Below are positions 61,056-64,000 of a stretch of DNA of 64,000 nucleotides, piece by piece. The translations under genes and the position numbers were made by a program. The DNA lies in NCBI RefSeq assembly GCF_001270265.1, contig NZ_LGAP01000005.1, positions 124,001 through 188,000 of the forward strand. The letters are read 5' to 3'. Source of the stretch: Ensifer adhaerens. Lineage in GTDB: Bacteria; Pseudomonadota; Alphaproteobacteria; Rhizobiales; Rhizobiaceae. Position 1 is the stretch's first letter. Each line of letters begins with the position of its first letter. The notes beneath the pieces are model-generated. The model was not told where the DNA came from. It did no database searches and saw nothing but the letters and a program-made list of their open reading frames with translations.

Positions 61056-62600
61056 ATGACTGGCAACACGATCGACTCGGGCGAACTTTCGAGGCTGAGC
61101 CGGAAAGGTAGGCGTTCGATCCTCGCCTCCGCAGCTTTGGCCTTGCTTCTGTCGACGAGCACGGCAGCGCTCGCGCAGGATGCAAACTTCGATCCGGATG
61201 CCTCCGTCGTCATCGGCTCGCTCTATGAACCGCAGAACCTGGACAACACCGCCGGCGCCGGCCAGGGCATCAACGAAGCCTTCAACGGCAACGTCTATGA
61301 GGCGCTGTTCACGCTGACTGACGCGGGCGACGTCGCTCCCGGTCTTGTCGCCGAACAGACGGTCAGCGAAGACGGCCTCACCTATACCTTCAAGCTTCGG
61401 CCGAACGTGACCTTCCACTCCGGCGATCCGCTGACGGCACAGGACGTGAAGCACAGCATCGAGCGCGTGGTCGCGCCCGATTCCAAGAGTTCGCGCAAGA
61501 AGAGCCTGGCGACGATCAGCGAGATCCAGACCCCCGACGACCAGACGGTGGTGGTCAAGCTGTCCGCCCGCTCCATCTCGTTGCCCTATAACCTCAGCTA
61601 CGTCTGGATCGTCAACGACGCAGCGAAGGATCTGAACGCCGGCGAAGACGGCACAGGCCCCTACCGCCTCGATGAATGGCGCCGCGGCTCGTCGTTGGCC
61701 CTCACCCGCAACGACAAATACTGGGGCACCGCCCCGACCAATGGCGAAGTCGTCTTCCAATACTTCACCGATGCCACTGCGCTCAACAATGCGCTGCTGA
61801 CCGGCGCAGTCGACGTCATCACCAGCGTCCAGAGCCCGGATTCGATCGCCCAGTTCAAGGACAATCCGGATTTCACCGTAACTGCCGGCCAGTCGACCAC
61901 CAAGGAACTGCTGGCATTCAACGACAGGGTCGAGCCCTTCAACAACGTCAAGGTTCGCAAGGCTATCGCCCGCGCGATCGACGACAAGAAGCTGCTGGAG
62001 TCCATCTGGGGCGAATACGGCACGCTGATCGGTTCCTTCGTGCCTCCGACGGACCCCTGGTATGTCGACCTCACCGCCGTCGATGCCTATGATGTCGAGA
62101 GCGCAAAGGCGCTTCTGAAGGAAGCCGGCTTTGCCGATGGTTTCTCGTTCAAGCTCGATACGCCCAACTACGATCCGCATCCGATCGTTGCCCAGTTCCT
62201 GCAGAGCGAACTGGCAAAGGTCGGCATCAAGGTCGAGATCAATGTCATCACCGCCAACGAATGGTACACCAAGGTCTACAAGGCGCATGATTTCCAGGCG
62301 ACGCTGCAGGAGCACGTCAACCACCGCGACATCGTCTTCTACGGCAATCCCGACTTCTATTGGGGATACAACAACCCTGAGGTTGTCGACCTGATCAAGG
62401 CTTCCGAAGCTGCCGCCAACACAGACGAACAGACGGCAAAGCTGACCGAAGCAAACCGCATCATCGCCGAGGACGCGGCAAGCAACTGGCTCTACCTCTA
62501 TCCGCAGATCGTGGTCTCGAGCTCGGCCGTCACCGGCTATCCCCTCAACGGCCTGAACTCGCAATTCTTCGCCTACAACATCAAGAAGAGCGGGAACTGA
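61056..62600 (+). CDS. Dipeptide-type ABC substrate-binding protein
   Basis: A 514-aa periplasmic binding protein of the SBP_bac_5 family. The N-terminus has an extended polar start, then R-R-S-I-L-A-S-A-A-L-A-L-L-L and A-A-L-A-Q, a signal peptide. The mature part begins with the usual S-L-Y-E-P-Q-N-L-D-N-T-A and has F-K-L-R-P-N-V-T-F-H-S-G-D-P-L-T-A-Q-D-V. AGGAG lies 8 bases before ATG 61056, so longer in-frame starts upstream are rejected. A terminator and a palindromic repeat separate it from the permease genes that follow. Confidence 0.9.
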   Translation: MTGNTIDSGELSRLSRKGRRSILASAALALLLSTSTAALAQDANFDPDASVVIGSLYEPQNLDNTAGAGQGINEAFNGNVYEALFTLTDAGDVAPGLVAEQTVSEDGLTYTFKLRPNVTFHSGDPLTAQDVKHSIERVVAPDSKSSRKKSLATISEIQTPDDQTVVVKLSARSISLPYNLSYVWIVNDAAKDLNAGEDGTGPYRLDEWRRGSSLALTRNDKYWGTAPTNGEVVFQYFTDATALNNALLTGAVDVITSVQSPDSIAQFKDNPDFTVTAGQSTTKELLAFNDRVEPFNNVKVRKAIARAIDDKKLLESIWGEYGTLIGSFVPPTDPWYVDLTAVDAYDVESAKALLKEAGFADGFSFKLDTPNYDPHPIVAQFLQSELAKVGIKVEINVITANEWYTKVYKAHDFQATLQEHVNHRDIVFYGNPDFYWGYNNPEVVDLIKASEAAANTDEQTAKLTEANRIIAEDAASNWLYLYPQIVVSSSAVTGYPLNGLNSQFFAYNIKKSGN

Positions 62601-62647
62601 TCCCCTCCTTCTTCTAGGCGATCCGCTGTTATCGTACGCTCACGAAG

Positions 62648-62677
62648 GGAGCCCTCGAGCAATTTGGGGGCTCCTTT
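62648..62677 (+). terminator. Rho-independent-type terminator after binding protein
   Basis: GGAGCCC (62648-62654) pairs with GGGCTCC (62668-62674) across a 13-base loop and is followed by TTT. It lies 47 bases after the binding-protein stop, so most transcripts should end here before the permease genes. Confidence 0.65.
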
Positions 62678-62780
62678 GCATTGCGGGTGACGCCACTCCA
62701 TTCCATCCGCAAGCCAACAGCAAGTCAGTCTATTTTTAACCAGATGCAAAACAGTGCCGCAGGCGAGATGTCCACCGCGA

Positions 62781-62851
62781 AGATGCTTTAGCATTCGGAA
62801 CGTGCTGCATAATTTCCCCTGAAATCGATGAGGAATTAAGGGATTATGCAG
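62781..62851. repeat. Palindromic repeat, copy B
   Basis: CTGCATAATT (62805-62814) pairs with GATTATGCAG (62842-62851), with one mismatch. The unit matches the middle unit of copy A at 21789-21836 in arms and in parts of the centre (AAATCGA). A conserved flank, GATGCTTTAGCATTCGG, stands before it. It occupies much of the 330-base gap 62601-62930 inside what would normally be a continuous importer operon; the rest of that gap holds the terminator and no gene. Confidence 0.7.
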
Positions 62852-62930
62852 TAGCCTCCCGGTTGATTTTGTGCAAAAGCCAGCGCTCCGGCCCCGGGTG
62901 TTACGCCCGTCGGACGAAAGGAATTCTACC

Positions 62931-63896
62931 ATTCTCGCCTATATCCTGCGCCGCTTCGCCATCCTGATCCTGTCGCTGCTGATCGCCGCGGTGGTGCTGT
63001 TTGTGCTGCTGCGCCTGCTGCCGGGTGACCCGGCAAACGCCCTGCTTTCCGTCGGTGCGGACCAGCAGCAGATCGAGGCCGCGCGCGAACAGGTCGGCTC
63101 CAACCTGCCGCTCTGGGAGCAGTTCCTGCGCTTCGTCGGCAGCCTCGCCCGCTTCGATCTCGGCACCTCCTTCGTCAGCGGCAAGCCTGTTATCGAGGAA
63201 ATCGCCGCCCGCCTGACCGTGACGGTACCACTGGCGCTGATGGGCTTTGCGCTTGCTGTCGCCATCGCCGTTCCGCTCGGCATCCTGTCGGCGGTCAAGG
63301 CCCATCGCTGGTACGGTGCGGCCATTTCGACCGTGTCGCAGCTCGGCATCGCCATCCCGGTCTTCTGGGTGGGAATCCTGCTCGTCACCGTGTTTGCGGT
63401 CAATCTTCGGCTCTTTCCCTCGGGCGGTTATCCCCGTCGCGGCTGGCAGAACGAGGGCCAAGTTCTCTATGCGCTCGCACTGCCAGTGCTGACGATCGGT
63501 CTGGTCATGGCCGCCTCGCTGATCCGTTACATCCGATCCGCAACACAAGACGTTCTGGGCAGTAACTACCTGCGAACCGCCCGCGCGCTCGGCGCCAGTT
63601 TCTCGCAGGCGTTGATCCGGCATGGGATTCGCAACGGCGCCGTGCCGATTGTCTCGATCCTGGGGATCGAGCTTGCAACGACCCTGCTTGGTGCAGTCGT
63701 GGTCGAACGGGTTTTCGCCCTGCCCGGCCTTGGCTCGATGCTGCTGCTGGCGATCGAACAGCGCGACTACCCCAATGTCCAGGGCGTGTTGTTCATCTCG
63801 ACTCTGCTGGTGCTGCTGATCGGTTTCGCCGCCGATCTGTTTCAGCGGCTGATCGATCCCCGCTTGCGTGAACGGGCGACAGGAGCTGCGACATGA
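62931..63896 (+). CDS. Dipeptide-type ABC permease, DppB-like
   Basis: A permease of the DppB/OppB family, about 321 aa from the proposed start. It begins with the family's Y-I-L-R-R-F-A-I-L-I-L-S-L-L-I-A, then L-P-G-D-P-A-N-A-L-L, about six helices, and the EAA loop (T-A-R-A-L-G-A-S-F-S-Q-A-L-I-R-H-G). The start is uncertain: by homology it should be at 62931, where the codon is ATT with AAAGGA eight bases upstream. The nearest usual codon in frame is GTG 62898, which has no ribosome site and would add 11 unlike residues; GTG 62871 is a further option. Its end overlaps the next gene by four bases. Confidence 0.85.
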   Translation: MLAYILRRFAILILSLLIAAVVLFVLLRLLPGDPANALLSVGADQQQIEAAREQVGSNLPLWEQFLRFVGSLARFDLGTSFVSGKPVIEEIAARLTVTVPLALMGFALAVAIAVPLGILSAVKAHRWYGAAISTVSQLGIAIPVFWVGILLVTVFAVNLRLFPSGGYPRRGWQNEGQVLYALALPVLTIGLVMAASLIRYIRSATQDVLGSNYLRTARALGASFSQALIRHGIRNGAVPIVSILGIELATTLLGAVVVERVFALPGLGSMLLLAIEQRDYPNVQGVLFISTLLVLLIGFAADLFQRLIDPRLRERATGAAT

Positions 63897-64000
63897 CCTC
63901 GCTGGACCTTTCGACGGATAGACCGGCCCGCAGGCATTCGCTGTCGCTTTCCATCGGGCTCGCCCTCGTCGGCCTGAACGTCGTTGTCGCCATCCTCACC
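63893..64000 (+). CDS. Dipeptide-type ABC permease, N-terminal fragment
   Basis: Thirty-six codons are visible before the window ends. ATG 63893 overlaps the previous stop (ATGA) and has AGGAG upstream. The sequence starts M-T-S-L-D-L-S-T-D and enters a first hydrophobic helix (L-S-I-G-L-A-L-V-G-L-N-V-V-V-A-I-L-T). Position and coupling point to the DppC-like partner; the diagnostic motifs lie beyond the window. Confidence 0.65.
   Translation, partial: MTSLDLSTDRPARRHSLSLSIGLALVGLNVVVAILT

Noticed and set aside
60951-62564. 537-codon minus-strand frame opposite the dipeptide-binding protein
   Set aside because: The plus strand has a signal peptide and binding-protein motifs; the antisense frame has none.

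Overview
The window is high-GC alphaproteobacterial DNA. Gene content (PuuD-type urate oxidase, PuuE-UraD fusion, a bMG/PbpC pair), many translationally coupled operons, and palindromic intergenic repeats of a rhizobial kind suggest a Rhizobiaceae chromosome or large replicon, most likely Ensifer/Sinorhizobium. I saw no tRNA, rRNA, CRISPR array, phage or insertion sequence. The genus is inferred from recall, not from a search.

Layout. 1-4.6 kb: C-terminal half of a bacterial alpha-2-macroglobulin and its partner penicillin-binding protein PbpC. 4.9-7.4 kb: an orphan LuxR-type response regulator, a LysE exporter and a HpaH-like hydratase. 7.4-13.4 kb: gcl-hyi-glxR-ttuD, the glyoxylate to 2-phosphoglycerate pathway, read leftwards from an intergenic region shared with an IclR-type (AllR-like) regulator. 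13.5-21.7 kb: a divergent peptide module, with a C45 acyltransferase-like hydrolase and a DmpA aminopeptidase on one side and a dipeptide-type ABC importer plus RpiR regulator on the other. 21.9-35.4 kb: purine catabolism (guaD, puuD, LysR; xdhC/xdhB/xdhA, hiuH; puuE-uraD, alc, allA), interrupted by a quinone oxidoreductase/HxlR pair. 35.5-38.1 kb: AraC regulator, cytochrome P450 and its ferredoxin. 38.2-39.5 kb: a purine permease. 39.9-49.1 kb: a copper-resistance island (copZ, a frameshifted DUF4396 gene, copA, cueR, a Met/His/Cys-rich protein, lipoprotein, TolC-like protein, multicopper oxidase, cupredoxin, CusF-like protein, DUF411 protein). 49.1-52.3 kb: phosphoribosyltransferase, M20 amidohydrolase, alpha/beta hydrolase. 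52.4-59.9 kb: a leftward operon of LacI regulator, polyamine-type ABC importer, nucleoside hydrolase and adenine deaminase. 60.2-64 kb: DUF1275 membrane protein and the start of a second dipeptide-type importer.

How the genes work together. Nucleosides can be cut (nucleoside hydrolase), adenine and guanine deaminated (Ade, GuaD), hypoxanthine/xanthine oxidised (XdhABC), urate opened (PuuD, HiuH, UraD), and allantoin degraded by PuuE, allantoicase and AllA to glyoxylate and urea. Gcl, Hyi, GlxR and TtuD then carry glyoxylate to 2-phosphoglycerate. The window thus holds almost a complete purine-to-central-carbon route in separate operons. A 16-base motif (AGACTTTCAAATTTTT) upstream of both the hiuH-xdh/puuE divergon and the purine permease, with its ACTTTCAAA core also between puuD and its LysR neighbour, is a candidate common control site. 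The copper island has three MerR-type promoters with 19-base spacers, one before each of copZ, the DUF4396 gene and copA.
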